NCBI GenBank assembly: GCA_034211115.1 | Contig: JAXHTH010000120.1 | Span: 1 to 14,260 of the forward strand | Length of the DNA stretch: 14,260 nucleotides | Reading direction: 5' to 3' | From: JAXHTH01 sp034211115 | GTDB taxonomy: Bacteria; Planctomycetota; Phycisphaerae; Phycisphaerales; SM1A02 | In this document: positions 1-6,034 of the stretch, piece by piece | Position numbering within the stretch: position 1 is the first letter of the stretch | Layout of the letters: the number at the start of each line of letters is the position of its first letter | The notes under the pieces: generated by a model | What the model was told of the DNA's origin: nothing | Databases searched by the model: none | Seen by the model: the letters and a program-made list of their open reading frames with translations, nothing else | Translations under genes and position numbers: made by a program

Positions 1-125
1 CGGGGGTGGGGGCCGGGGCGGGGGCCGCCGCGCGACGCGGAGCGTCGGGCCACCTTCGGAGCGCACGACGCGGCGCGTCGCGCCACCGCTACGCGGCCGG
101 GACGGCCGCGCCACTCGCTGTTCCG
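1..125. other. Gene-free edge with GC-rich inverted repeats
   Basis: No coding region is supported here. The stretch holds a perfect 8-bp stem (CGCGGCCG, loop GGA, CGGCCGCG) at 92-110 and another perfect stem (CGACGCG/CGCGTCG, one-base loop) at 66-80. Both lie just downstream of the minus-strand gene that stops at 126 and could help end its transcription. Neither is followed by a T-run on the minus strand, so a classical intrinsic terminator is not shown. Confidence 0.35.
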
Positions 126-881
126 TCAGGGGCATTCGCCCCACGCGGCAAGCAGCGCCAGCAGGTCGGCGGTGTCCGTGTCGCCGTCGCCGTCGACGTC
201 GCCGTCCGGCGTGCCCCACGCGGCGAGAAGGAACAGGAGATCGGCGGTGTCCACATCACCGTCGCCGTCGAAGTCGGCCGGGCAGGCGTTGGGATCGATC
301 ACGTCCACGCGGAACGCGCTGGCGGTCTCATCGGCGATCGGCAGCCAGTCCTCGCCTTCCCGGCGCAGCGTGTGCGGACAGGTCACGCCAATGCTGTTCA
401 TGCACCAGCCGCACCGTGTCGTTTCGCCCCCGATCGCCCACAGCCAGTAGAAGCTCCCCTCTTCGAGAATCGATTCGCCGCTGGCGACGAGATGGATGGG
501 CGGGTTCCACTGCGACCACGAGTCGAACTCGGTGATCACCCATTCTTCCATCACGTTCTCGGGATCGGGCGGCTCGTTCTCGACGCCTTCGACGAGGCGC
601 AGGGTGACGACATCCGGTTCATCATCGAGCGGGACGTACCACATCGCGACCCAGATGTCGGAGACGGCCCCGCCTGCGGTGGGGACGAACCCCATCGCCT
701 GCTCGACGCCGTACTGGCCTTCGACGTTCTCGCCGGCGACGGTCCAGCCCAGGCCGTGGTTGTAGTCCCAGCCGTCGTGTCCGGGCCCGAAGTTGTTGTA
801 GACGGTGATCTGCGCACCCGCGGCGGCGGTCAGGATCGCCGCGAGGAGAACGGCGGTGCAATACAGCGGGTTTCTGCACAT
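126..881 (-). CDS. Exported choice-of-anchor-like protein with C-terminal GC-type dockerin module
   Basis: This is a predicted 251-aa exported protein of unknown function. I place the start at the ATG at 881: AAGGAG lies 8 nt upstream, and a signal peptide follows at once (hydrophobic core about residues 9-20, likely cleavage after AGA at 23). A longer frame to 1016 would put the signal peptide internally. Residues about 27-190 have a Trp- and Gly-rich beta-sandwich style (FGPGHDGWDYN..., then SFYWLWA and a closing AFRVDV) that resembles choice-of-anchor R domains; this is recognition by eye. Residues about 198-251 hold two EF-hand-like loops (DFDGDGDVDTADLL and DVDGDGDTDTADLL) and end in GECP, as in the GC-type dockerin domain of Phycisphaerae surface proteins. 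Such modules probably bind calcium and a partner or surface structure; no partner is visible here. Confidence 0.85.
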   Translation of the reverse strand: MCRNPLYCTAVLLAAILTAAAGAQITVYNNFGPGHDGWDYNHGLGWTVAGENVEGQYGVEQAMGFVPTAGGAVSDIWVAMWYVPLDDEPDVVTLRLVEGVENEPPDPENVMEEWVITEFDSWSQWNPPIHLVASGESILEEGSFYWLWAIGGETTRCGWCMNSIGVTCPHTLRREGEDWLPIADETASAFRVDVIDPNACPADFDGDGDVDTADLLFLLAAWGTPDGDVDGDGDTDTADLLALLAAWGECP

Positions 882-1006
882 GTGGATGACTCCTTCACTC
901 CCCCGGCGACTGTCGGAGGCGTGCCCCGCGTCGGCGGCAGGGCTCGCCGGGTTCCAGCCTATCACGCGATGCGGGGCGCGCCGAGGGAAAAAGATGCCGT
1001 CGGTGG

Positions 1007-1034
1007 CATCACTCATCGCTCATCGCTCATCGCT
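1007..1034. repeat. Heptad array, CATCRCT family (4 units)
   Basis: Four exact 7-bp units in tandem: CATCACT followed by CATCGCT three times. The array sits in the 192-bp gap between two minus-strand genes. The same unit in reverse complement (AGCGATG/AGTGATG) forms an array at 4985-5012. It is non-coding, and its function is unknown. Confidence 0.8.
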
Positions 1035-1073
1035 TCCTCGCGCTGCGGATCCCACGATGCCTGCTTCTCGCCT

Positions 1074-1868
1074 TCACCAGGCCTTCAGTTCTTCAGGGAC
1101 GAGCCGCCGGAACTCGCGCAGGCACTGGAGACGGTCGTCGAGGCGATCGAAGGTCATCTGCCCGCCGGCGACGAGGGCGACGTGGCCGGGGTTGATCTGC
1201 CAGACGGCGTCCGGGTGGGCGGTGATGAACCGCTGCATCTCCGGATGCAGGAGGGCGAGGGCGAAGTCTTCATCGGCGGCCTTGACCGTGCGCGTCGCGT
1301 TGAACGATTCATCTTCCAGCAGCAGCCCGCCGCGCCGGCCGACGCGGTAGAGCAGCCGGCTGAGCAGATTCCGCCGGCCGATTCTCGTGGGCGGCCAGTT
1401 CGGGGCCTCCACGACGCAGACGGTGTGATAGATGGGTACCGTCGCCTGGCCGGTGGTGATCATGTAGAAGTGCTGGAAGGCGGTGACGGGCCGGTCATCG
1501 AGGGAGCCGGTGAAGACGTGCTGCACGCGGCCGGAGCGGGGGATGCCGGGCAGGGGCCCGAAGGCGCGATGAAAGCCCTTCTCCGCCTTGTCCTCGTACG
1601 CGAGCCCGAGACGTGCGGCGACCTCCTCCGGGCCCGCGATCGTCTGGAGGTGTCTGCGGTTCGCGGCGCGGACGATGATGACGATGATCACGACAACGAC
1701 GCCGACGCCGATGAGGAAGGCGGCGATCACCGCGGGCATGACGCGGACGCCGCCCCCGGACCCGCCGGCCCTGCCCAGCGCCTGCACGAACAGCGCCACG
1801 CCCATCAACACGGCGATGCCGAGGATGATCATGATCACGATGGTGCGCCGACGCTGCCGTGCCTGCAT
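1074..1868 (-). CDS. Membrane protein with two N-terminal helices and a soluble domain, function unknown
   Basis: This is a 264-aa protein. A basic N-terminus (RQRRR) is followed by a transmembrane helix at about 9-31, a Gly-rich turn, a second very hydrophobic helix at about 44-66, and the basic stretch RAANRRH. By the positive-inside rule, the 195-residue C-terminal domain should be cytoplasmic. That domain contains RVQHVFTGSLDDRPVTAFQHFY and ends ...FDRLDDRLQCLREFRRLVPEELKAW. I know similar proteins only as uncharacterised, and no catalytic motif is evident. The ATG at 1868 is preceded by TAGGATCTGTGT, which can be read as an AGGA ribosome site or as a -10 element (TAGGAT) so close that the mRNA would be nearly leaderless. 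The flanking genes on the same strand are about 190 and 240 bp away, so it is probably a single-gene unit. Confidence 0.75.
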   Translation of the reverse strand: MQARQRRRTIVIMIILGIAVLMGVALFVQALGRAGGSGGGVRVMPAVIAAFLIGVGVVVVIIVIIVRAANRRHLQTIAGPEEVAARLGLAYEDKAEKGFHRAFGPLPGIPRSGRVQHVFTGSLDDRPVTAFQHFYMITTGQATVPIYHTVCVVEAPNWPPTRIGRRNLLSRLLYRVGRRGGLLLEDESFNATRTVKAADEDFALALLHPEMQRFITAHPDAVWQINPGHVALVAGGQMTFDRLDDRLQCLREFRRLVPEELKAW

Positions 1869-2056
1869 ACACAGATCCTATCGCCGGTTCACGCGTCCGA
1901 CGTGACCGATTCTCCCGAGGCGGACGGGAAACGGTGCCGCACGGGAAGGCAGGTCGTGTTCAGGACAGGCGTATGCCGTCGGTTCGAAGGGAGCGATCCG
2001 GATTGTCGAGATCACCGATACGGCGCATGGGGACCGGCACGCCGGCTGATCACGAA

Positions 2057-2084
2057 CGCCGGCGCGCTGCGGAGCGCGCCGGCG
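2057..2084 (-). terminator. Strong 12-bp hairpin downstream of the B12-linked gene
   Basis: A perfect inverted repeat: a 12-bp GC-rich stem (CGCCGGCGCGCT / AGCGCGCCGGCG) with a 4-nt loop, 27 nt past the stop of the gene ending at 2112. On the minus strand only TT follows the stem, so the U-tract is poor. I call it a probable terminator because of its position and stability. Confidence 0.5.
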
Positions 2085-2111
2085 CAGGCGGTGGATGATG
2101 ACGTTGAAGGC

Positions 2112-2705
2112 TCAGCGTCGGCGGCGCGAAGCGCCCAGCGCGAGCGCGGCCAGGGCGGCCGGCGTTGCCGGGGCGGGCACGAGCGGGACGTCCGGCGGCG
2201 TGGACTGGAAGTCCGGCGCCCAGCTCCAGCCGACCCAGTCGCCGTGGACGAGGTCGTGCGTGCCGAGCCCTCCGCTCCAGTCCCAGTTCTCGCCGTCCGT
2301 GCTCAGCCACTGGCTCCAGTAGCCGTTCTCGAGCCAGCCTTCTTCATACCAGTCATCGGGATCGGTCTTGCCGAAGCCGTCGAGATCGACGTCCCAGCCG
2401 ATGCCGAAGACCGCCTCCTCGGGCATGCCGTCCACCCACTCGCGGTAGAAGCGATCGGAGGCATCGTTCACCGCCTCGAGGAGCTCGAGATCGGTGGGCT
2501 CCTCGACGACGTCCCAGCGGTAGCCGAAGGCAAGCATGTGCTCGTTCTGCCAGTCGACGATGAGGAGGGCCTCGTTGTCGCCGGACCCGGTCCAGTACTC
2601 GATGAGAACATCATCGAACTCGATGAACGCCCCGGCGGGCGCGTTCAGGGCCAGCGCGGCGCCGATGCCGACGATCGCCGCGGGCAGACACCAGTTCCTT
2701 GTCAT
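2112..2705 (-). CDS. Exported protein with PEP-CTERM-like tail, under a cobalamin riboswitch
   Basis: This is a predicted 197-aa exported protein. The ATG at 2705 is chosen because AAGGAG stands 8 nt before it and a signal peptide begins there (cleavage probably after AGA at residue 26). The mature part begins FIEFDDVLIEYWTGSGDNEA and contains VDWQNEHMLAFGYRWD. A later DPDDWYEEGW and WVGWSWAPDF are typical, from memory, of a family of small surface proteins in planctomycetes, verrucomicrobia and Bacteroidetes, often found near B12 transport genes. The C-terminus (about 172-197) has VPAP, a hydrophobic Ala/Leu stretch and RRRR, which is a PEP-CTERM-like exosortase signal. The B12 riboswitch about 165 nt upstream supports a role in corrinoid capture or handling at the cell surface. 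That role is an inference; binding residues are not known. Confidence 0.8.
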   Translation of the reverse strand: MTRNWCLPAAIVGIGAALALNAPAGAFIEFDDVLIEYWTGSGDNEALLIVDWQNEHMLAFGYRWDVVEEPTDLELLEAVNDASDRFYREWVDGMPEEAVFGIGWDVDLDGFGKTDPDDWYEEGWLENGYWSQWLSTDGENWDWSGGLGTHDLVHGDWVGWSWAPDFQSTPPDVPLVPAPATPAALAALALGASRRRR

Positions 2706-2721
2706 GACACACACTCCTTGC

Positions 2722-2754
2722 ATGGAGACCCCGATTCGCGCGGGGCCGACCCCG
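2722..2754 (-). promoter_or_regulatory. Candidate expression platform of the B12 riboswitch
   Basis: On the minus strand, just before the start codon region, lie CGGGG (2754-2750), CCCCG (2745-2741) and CGGGG (2733-2729). The middle element can pair with either neighbour, giving two mutually exclusive hairpins. CTCC at 2726-2723, next to the last element, can pair with GGAG of the ribosome site (AAGGAG, 2719-2714). This looks like a translational switch. No terminator with a U-run is seen between aptamer and gene. Confidence 0.4.
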
Positions 2755-2868
2755 AGACAGCGGGATGACAACGACGGCCGTCCCTCGCCGGGCGGATGGT
2801 CGACTGAACTGTCCGGGGTCGGAAAGACAGAGTCGGCCGAGTGCATCCTGAGGCGCGAGGGCACCCGT

Positions 2869-3187
2869 CACGCGTGCCGAGGGCAGGTCTTCCGGCTCAG
2901 GGCATGTGGCGGCGGTCGCCTTCCCGCCGGCCTCGCGGGGCCGGCAGTGGCCTTTGACCGCGCCGGGCGGGCGTCACTGCCCGCACGCCCATCACGGCGG
3001 CGCGTCCGCGGTGGAATTGGGATGGGGAAGGGCTATTGGCTGCTGGCTCCTCGCTGTCGGCCGGCGGCCGGCTTTTCGGCCTTCGGCGTTTCAGCTTTCA
3101 GCGTTTCAGCTCTTCACTCGATCCCGCACCACGCTTCCCTTTTCACCCGGACCGGGCCGCAGGCGGTCCGGCCGGGAACCTTCAGCG
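2869..3187 (-). promoter_or_regulatory. Cobalamin (vitamin B12) riboswitch, interrupted by a heptad-repeat insert
   Basis: Read on the minus strand, the conserved blocks occur in the right order. P2 is GGTTCCCG...CGGGTGAAAA (3180-3142) with a GGACCG/CGGTCC helix, and then comes GGGAAGCGTGGTGCG (3139-3125). After about 106 extra nt follow AATTCCAC, then GCGGACGCGCCGCCGTGA (about 3009-2992), GGCCACTG (2952-2945), CGGGAAGGC (2926-2918) and the hallmark AGCCGGAAGACCTGCC (2897-2882). Removing 3019-3124 would restore GTGGTGCG-AATTCCAC, the usual GGTGNRAATCC stem-loop, and an aptamer of normal size (about 210 nt). The insert ends are complementary (GGGAT at the 5' side, ATCCC at the 3' side), so it may simply lengthen that helix. 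The downstream gene is the exported protein at 2112-2705. Class and ligand binding are inferred from consensus. Confidence 0.9.
3031..3107. repeat. Heptad array inside the riboswitch (11 in-phase 7-bp units)
   Basis: Eleven consecutive 7-bp units, on the plus strand: GGCTATT, GGCTGCT, GGCTCCT, CGCTGTC, GGCCGGC twice, TTTTCGG, CCTTCGG, CGTTTCA, GCTTTCA, GCGTTTC. The first part is a GGCTNNT family and the last a TTTCAGC family. On the minus-strand RNA these become GCTGAAA-type and CAGCCAN-type arms that can partly pair (for example CGCTG with CAGCG). The array is therefore both a tandem repeat and an imperfect hairpin, lodged in a conserved stem-loop of the B12 aptamer. Confidence 0.8.
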
Positions 3188-3193
3188 GCGGCG

Positions 3194-3222
3194 AGGATAC
3201 CGCCTCCCGGCCGGCGGAACAA
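3194..3222 (-). promoter_or_regulatory. Sigma-70-like promoter of the B12 riboswitch transcript
   Basis: On the minus strand, a -35 TTGTTC (3222-3217) and a -10 TATCCT (3199-3194) are separated by exactly 17 bp. The predicted start, about 6-7 nt beyond the -10 (near 3187), falls right at the 5' edge of the riboswitch. That coincidence supports both calls. Confidence 0.6.
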
Positions 3223-3301
3223 CGCCGAGCCCTCTTCCGCGGGACAAAAAGGACGAGTCCATCTGTCAGATTCCCCGCCCCGGCCCGCAGAGGGAATAGA
3301 G

Positions 3302-3354
3302 GGCTGATCGACGGCCCCGGATCCGGGCCCCGGAGACCGGAAGGCGGATCAGCC
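3302..3354 (+). promoter_or_regulatory. Structured leader hairpin before the 3390 gene
   Basis: GGCTGATC (3302-3309) and GATCAGCC (3347-3354) form a perfect 8-bp closing stem. Inside it is a near-palindrome, GGCCCCGGATCCGGGCC. It stands 35 nt ahead of the start codon and just before the ribosome site (GAGGAG). It may protect the mRNA or control its translation. It matches no riboswitch class I know. Apart from this hairpin and the minus-strand promoter, I see nothing certain in 3193-3389. Confidence 0.4.
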
Positions 3355-3389
3355 GAAGTCTCCCCCCTTCTTCTCAGAGGAGTCCTGCC

Positions 3390-4859
3390 ATGACACCGAC
3401 CACCCGACAGTTTCTGATCGTGGCCGCGGGATGGACGGTCGCCCTGCTCGGCGTGCCCGCCCTGGCCACCAGCGTCAACGAGGACTGGACCGCCCGCTAC
3501 AGCCAGGGCGCCGACGACGACGAGGCCAGGGACATCGTCCTCGACGATGCGGGCAACGTCTACATCACCGGCCAGACCATCCGCAACACCCAGAGCTGGG
3601 ACTGGGACTACATCACCATCAAGTACAACAGCAGCGGCCAGCAGCTCTGGGCGAAAACCTACAACAGCCCGGGCGACGGCCAGGATTACGGCCGCGCGAT
3701 CGACCTCGACAGCGAGGGCCACGTCTACGTCACCGGCCGCAGCGATAACGACTGCGTCACCATCAAGTACGACACCAACGGCAACCAGCTCTGGCTGAAG
3801 CGCACCGAGAACGCCGACGGGTACGACATCCAGCTCGAGCCGCTGTCCGACAGCAACGTCTTCGTCACGGGCCGCAGCGGCCAGAACACCTTCACCATCC
3901 GATACCTGACCTCCAACGGCACGATCAAGTGGATCAAGACGGACATAGCCGGCTTCGCCAACGCCCTGGCGGTCACCCACGGCGGCGATGCCTGTATCGC
4001 CGGCCAGGACAGCAACTATGACTACGTCGTCGCCAAGTACGATTTCGTCAACGGGACCCGCTTGTGGAAGCGCACCTTCGATCGCGGCGGCATGGACATG
4101 GCCCACGACATCGTCATCGACGACGCGGCGACGGTGTACGTGACCGGCGAGAGCCGCACCAGCGACACCGACTGGGACGCCGCCACCGTGAGCTGGGACC
4201 TTTACGGCACCTTCCGGTGGTCGGTCGTCTACAACGGGCCCGCCAACGGCTGGGACAGGGCCTTCGCCATCGGCCTCTGCAACTACGGCAATGTCCGCAT
4301 CGGAGGCTACTCCGAGAACCCCGACGGGAATCGGGACTTCCTCGCGGTGAAGTACGACGGCGCGACCGGCGGCCAGATGTGGGCCGCCACCCACGACGGG
4401 CCCGACGGCAACGATGACATCGCTCTCGACCTCGCCGTCGACGCCGAGCGCAGCGTCTACCTCACCGGCTACACGCGCAACGACGCCGGCGACGATGACT
4501 ACATGACCGTCAAGTTCGACACCGTCGGCGTCTTCCAGTGGGAGATGATCTACGCCGGTCCCAACGGCCGAAGCTACATGGATGACAAGGCCTACGGTAT
4601 CGCCGTCGACGACGAGGGATACGTGTTGATCACCGGCGAAAGCTACGGCCCGGCATCCGACGATGACTGCCTCACGATCTGCTATTCGCAGAGCAGCGAC
4701 TGCCCCTGGGATTTCGACGGCGATGGCGACGTCGACACCGCCGATCTCCTGTACCTGCTCGGCGCGTGGGGCACGCCCGACGGCGACGTGAACGACGACG
4801 GCACGACCGACACCGCCGATCTTCTCGACCTGCTGGGCCACTGGGGCCAGTGCCCGTGA
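3390..4859 (+). CDS. Exported beta-propeller-like (SBBP-type) protein with C-terminal dockerin module
   Basis: This is a 489-aa secreted protein. The ATG follows GAGGAG by about 7 nt and opens a signal peptide (hydrophobic 8-25, likely cleavage after ALA at 26). Residues about 30-430 are eight repeats of about 50 residues. Each carries a D-(D/E)-x-G-x-V-Y-(I/V)-TG core (VYITGQT, VYVTGRS, VFVTGRS, ACIAGQD, VYVTGES, VRIGGYS, VYLTGYT, VLITGES) followed by a YxTIKY-type strand and QLW or FQW. This is the style of SBBP/beta-propeller repeats, which form binding surfaces and are not normally enzymes. Residues about 437-489 are the paired EF-hand dockerin-like end (DFDGDGDVDTADLL; DVNDDGTTDTADLL; final CP) shared with the genes at 126 and 7452. 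It is a single-gene unit closed by the terminator at 4923. Its ligand is unknown. Confidence 0.88.
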   Translation: MTPTTRQFLIVAAGWTVALLGVPALATSVNEDWTARYSQGADDDEARDIVLDDAGNVYITGQTIRNTQSWDWDYITIKYNSSGQQLWAKTYNSPGDGQDYGRAIDLDSEGHVYVTGRSDNDCVTIKYDTNGNQLWLKRTENADGYDIQLEPLSDSNVFVTGRSGQNTFTIRYLTSNGTIKWIKTDIAGFANALAVTHGGDACIAGQDSNYDYVVAKYDFVNGTRLWKRTFDRGGMDMAHDIVIDDAATVYVTGESRTSDTDWDAATVSWDLYGTFRWSVVYNGPANGWDRAFAIGLCNYGNVRIGGYSENPDGNRDFLAVKYDGATGGQMWAATHDGPDGNDDIALDLAVDAERSVYLTGYTRNDAGDDDYMTVKFDTVGVFQWEMIYAGPNGRSYMDDKAYGIAVDDEGYVLITGESYGPASDDDCLTICYSQSSDCPWDFDGDGDVDTADLLYLLGAWGTPDGDVNDDGTTDTADLLDLLGHWGQCP

Positions 4860-4922
4860 ACGATCAACCCCGTTCGCTGCCCTTTACCTGTACGGCCTGT
4901 TGAACGAGTCTGTGCAGGACCG

Positions 4923-4959
4923 GCGGGCGCGAGCCTACTCCCAGGCCGCGCCCGCTTTT
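4923..4959 (+). terminator. Intrinsic terminator of the propeller/dockerin gene
   Basis: A perfect 9-bp stem GCGGGCGCG (4923-4931) / CGCGCCCGC (4947-4955) extends inward by GCCT/AGGC around a small loop. TTTT follows directly. It lies 64 nt past the stop codon. Confidence 0.85.
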
Positions 4960-4984
4960 GCGGATGGCATCGAGGCATCGACCG

Positions 4985-5012
4985 AGCGATGAGCGATGAG
5001 TGATGAGTGATC
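4985..5012. repeat. Heptad array, AGYGATG family (4 units)
   Basis: Four 7-bp units: AGCGATG twice, AGTGATG, AGTGATC. It is the reverse-complement relative of the array at 1007-1034, with the same unit count. It lies between a terminator and a palindrome in the gap between two plus-strand genes. Confidence 0.8.
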
Positions 5013-5025
5013 AGACGCCGTTCCG

Positions 5026-5055
5026 TTGAGCCCCGCGTGGAAGCGCGGGGCTCAA
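5026..5055. repeat. REP-like perfect palindrome (12-bp stem)
   Basis: TTGAGCCCCGCG (5026-5037), a 6-nt loop TGGAAG, then CGCGGGGCTCAA (5044-5055). The stem is perfect and GC-rich, with no T-run after it. It is unrelated to the terminator at 4923. Palindromes of this GAGCCCCGCG kind look to me like dispersed REP-type elements of planctomycetes (from memory). No transposase is nearby. Confidence 0.6.
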
Positions 5056-5121
5056 TGCCCATCCTTGGTCCGAGGCAGGATCGTCCGTTTTGCCTCATGT
5101 CGCAGCGCCGCCCGTCGCCGC

Positions 5122-5177
5122 GGCCCCGGCCCCCGTCCCCCGGATCCCGGCCCCCGGATCCCAGCCCCCTCTCCCAT
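5122..5177. repeat. Heptad array, C-rich GNNCCCG family (8 units)
   Basis: Eight in-phase 7-bp units: GGCCCCG, GCCCCCG, TCCCCCG, GATCCCG, GCCCCCG, GATCCCA, GCCCCCT, CTCCCAT. It lies 83 bp upstream of the sigma-factor start. The sequence is unrelated to the other arrays, but the period is the same. Frames running through it give only Pro/Arg/Ala-rich nonsense. Confidence 0.75.
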
Positions 5178-5260
5178 TACGCCGCTTTCTTGTCCTCTTT
5201 GTCGCACCTGGCGCAGGTCCGCGCTGGAAATGGCGTACACCCCGGAGGATGATGCATTCG

Positions 5261-6034
5261 ATGCCGTTCGATTTCAGCTATTCCGGGCCCGAGGATCGCG
5301 GGAAGGACTCCGGCGCCTGGCAGACGGACTGGTCGATGATCTTCCGGGCGGTGCACGGGGACGAGGCGCCGGCGGCGGAGGCGTGGGACCAGCTCGCCCG
5401 ACGCTACTGGCCGGCCATCTACGCCTACATCCGCTCCAGCGGCCGAGACATCCACCAGGCCTCCGATCTCACCCAGGCCTTCGTCTGCGATGTGATGGTT
5501 CGCCGGCAACTGCTGGAGTCGGCCGATCCCACCCGCGGGCGGTTCCGGACGCTGCTGATGACGGCGTTGAAGAACTATCTCGTGGAACAGCATCGATTCG
5601 CGACGCGGAGGAAGCGCCTGCCCCGCGACGGGAGGCTGCTGGAGCTGGATCGCGAGGGGGGGCCGGCGCTACAGATTCCGGCCGAGGCGACACCGGAGAC
5701 GGCCTTCTCCGCCCAATGGGGCGCCACCCTCGTCCGCCGTGTCCTCGAGCAGGTTCGCGCCGAATGCCAGGCGCAGGAACTGGGGACGCACTGGCAGGTC
5801 TTCGAGGCCCGCGTGGTGAGCCCCATGATGCTCGGCGGGGCCCCCGAGGACTACGGGCTTCTCGTCCGCCGACTCGGGCTGCGCGATGCCGCCCAGGCCT
5901 CGAATATGATGGTCACGGTCAAGCGCCGGTTCGCCCGGGCGCTGTTCGAGGCGGTGTCGGGGACGGTGGGCAGCCCGGACGAGGTCGACGATGAGCTGCG
6001 CGCGCTGCGGCGCGCCCTGGAGCGACCGGGATGA
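5261..6034 (+). CDS. ECF-like RNA polymerase sigma factor (planctomycete type)
   Basis: This is a 257-aa sigma-70-family protein that would direct RNA polymerase to a specific promoter set. Region 2 covers about residues 40-112 (AWDQLARRYWPAIYAYIR, DLTQAF at 69-74, then DPTRGRFRTLLMTALKNYL). This is the pattern of the planctomycete ECF-like sigma factors. A linker of about 60 residues follows, and then a divergent region 4 at about 178-232 (YGLLVRRLGL...QASNMMVTVKRRFARAL), which carries a helix-turn-helix. Start: GGAGG at 5244-5248 favours the ATG at 5261, about 12 nt away. In-frame ATGs at 5249 and 5252 are too close to it, and the frame further upstream is heptad repeat. The stop overlaps the next gene (ATGA), so the two are co-translated. 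No anti-sigma motif or protein kinase is visible beside it. Confidence 0.85.
   Translation: MPFDFSYSGPEDRGKDSGAWQTDWSMIFRAVHGDEAPAAEAWDQLARRYWPAIYAYIRSSGRDIHQASDLTQAFVCDVMVRRQLLESADPTRGRFRTLLMTALKNYLVEQHRFATRRKRLPRDGRLLELDREGGPALQIPAEATPETAFSAQWGATLVRRVLEQVRAECQAQELGTHWQVFEARVVSPMMLGGAPEDYGLLVRRLGLRDAAQASNMMVTVKRRFARALFEAVSGTVGSPDEVDDELRALRRALERPG

Noticed and set aside
882..1016. N-terminal extension of the dockerin protein at 126-881
   Set aside because: The AAGGAG site and signal peptide at 881 fix the start. The extension would bury the signal peptide and begin inside the heptad-repeat gap.
6..2768. A 920-codon open frame on the plus strand
   Set aside because: It lies antisense to three well-supported minus-strand genes with signal peptides and ribosome sites. 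Its translation is low-complexity Ala/Gly/Arg/Asp sequence without domains, as expected from GC-rich codon periodicity.
2706..3393. Plus-strand frame covering 2536-3393
   Set aside because: It crosses the minus-strand riboswitch, its promoter and the heptad array. The translation is not protein-like.
3114..4841. A 575-codon open frame antisense to the propeller gene
   Set aside because: It consists of repetitive Val/Ala/Asp/Gly segments mirroring the propeller repeats, and it crosses the riboswitch promoter region. There is no start signal.
4985..5177. CRISPR array
   Set aside because: The repeats are contiguous 7-bp units of different families with no 20-40-bp repeat/spacer pattern, and no cas genes are present.
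5090..5260. N-terminal extension of the sigma factor
   Set aside because: It is translated from the C-rich heptad array (Pro/Ala-rich), has no homology to sigma factors, and a GGAGG site stands just before the chosen start.
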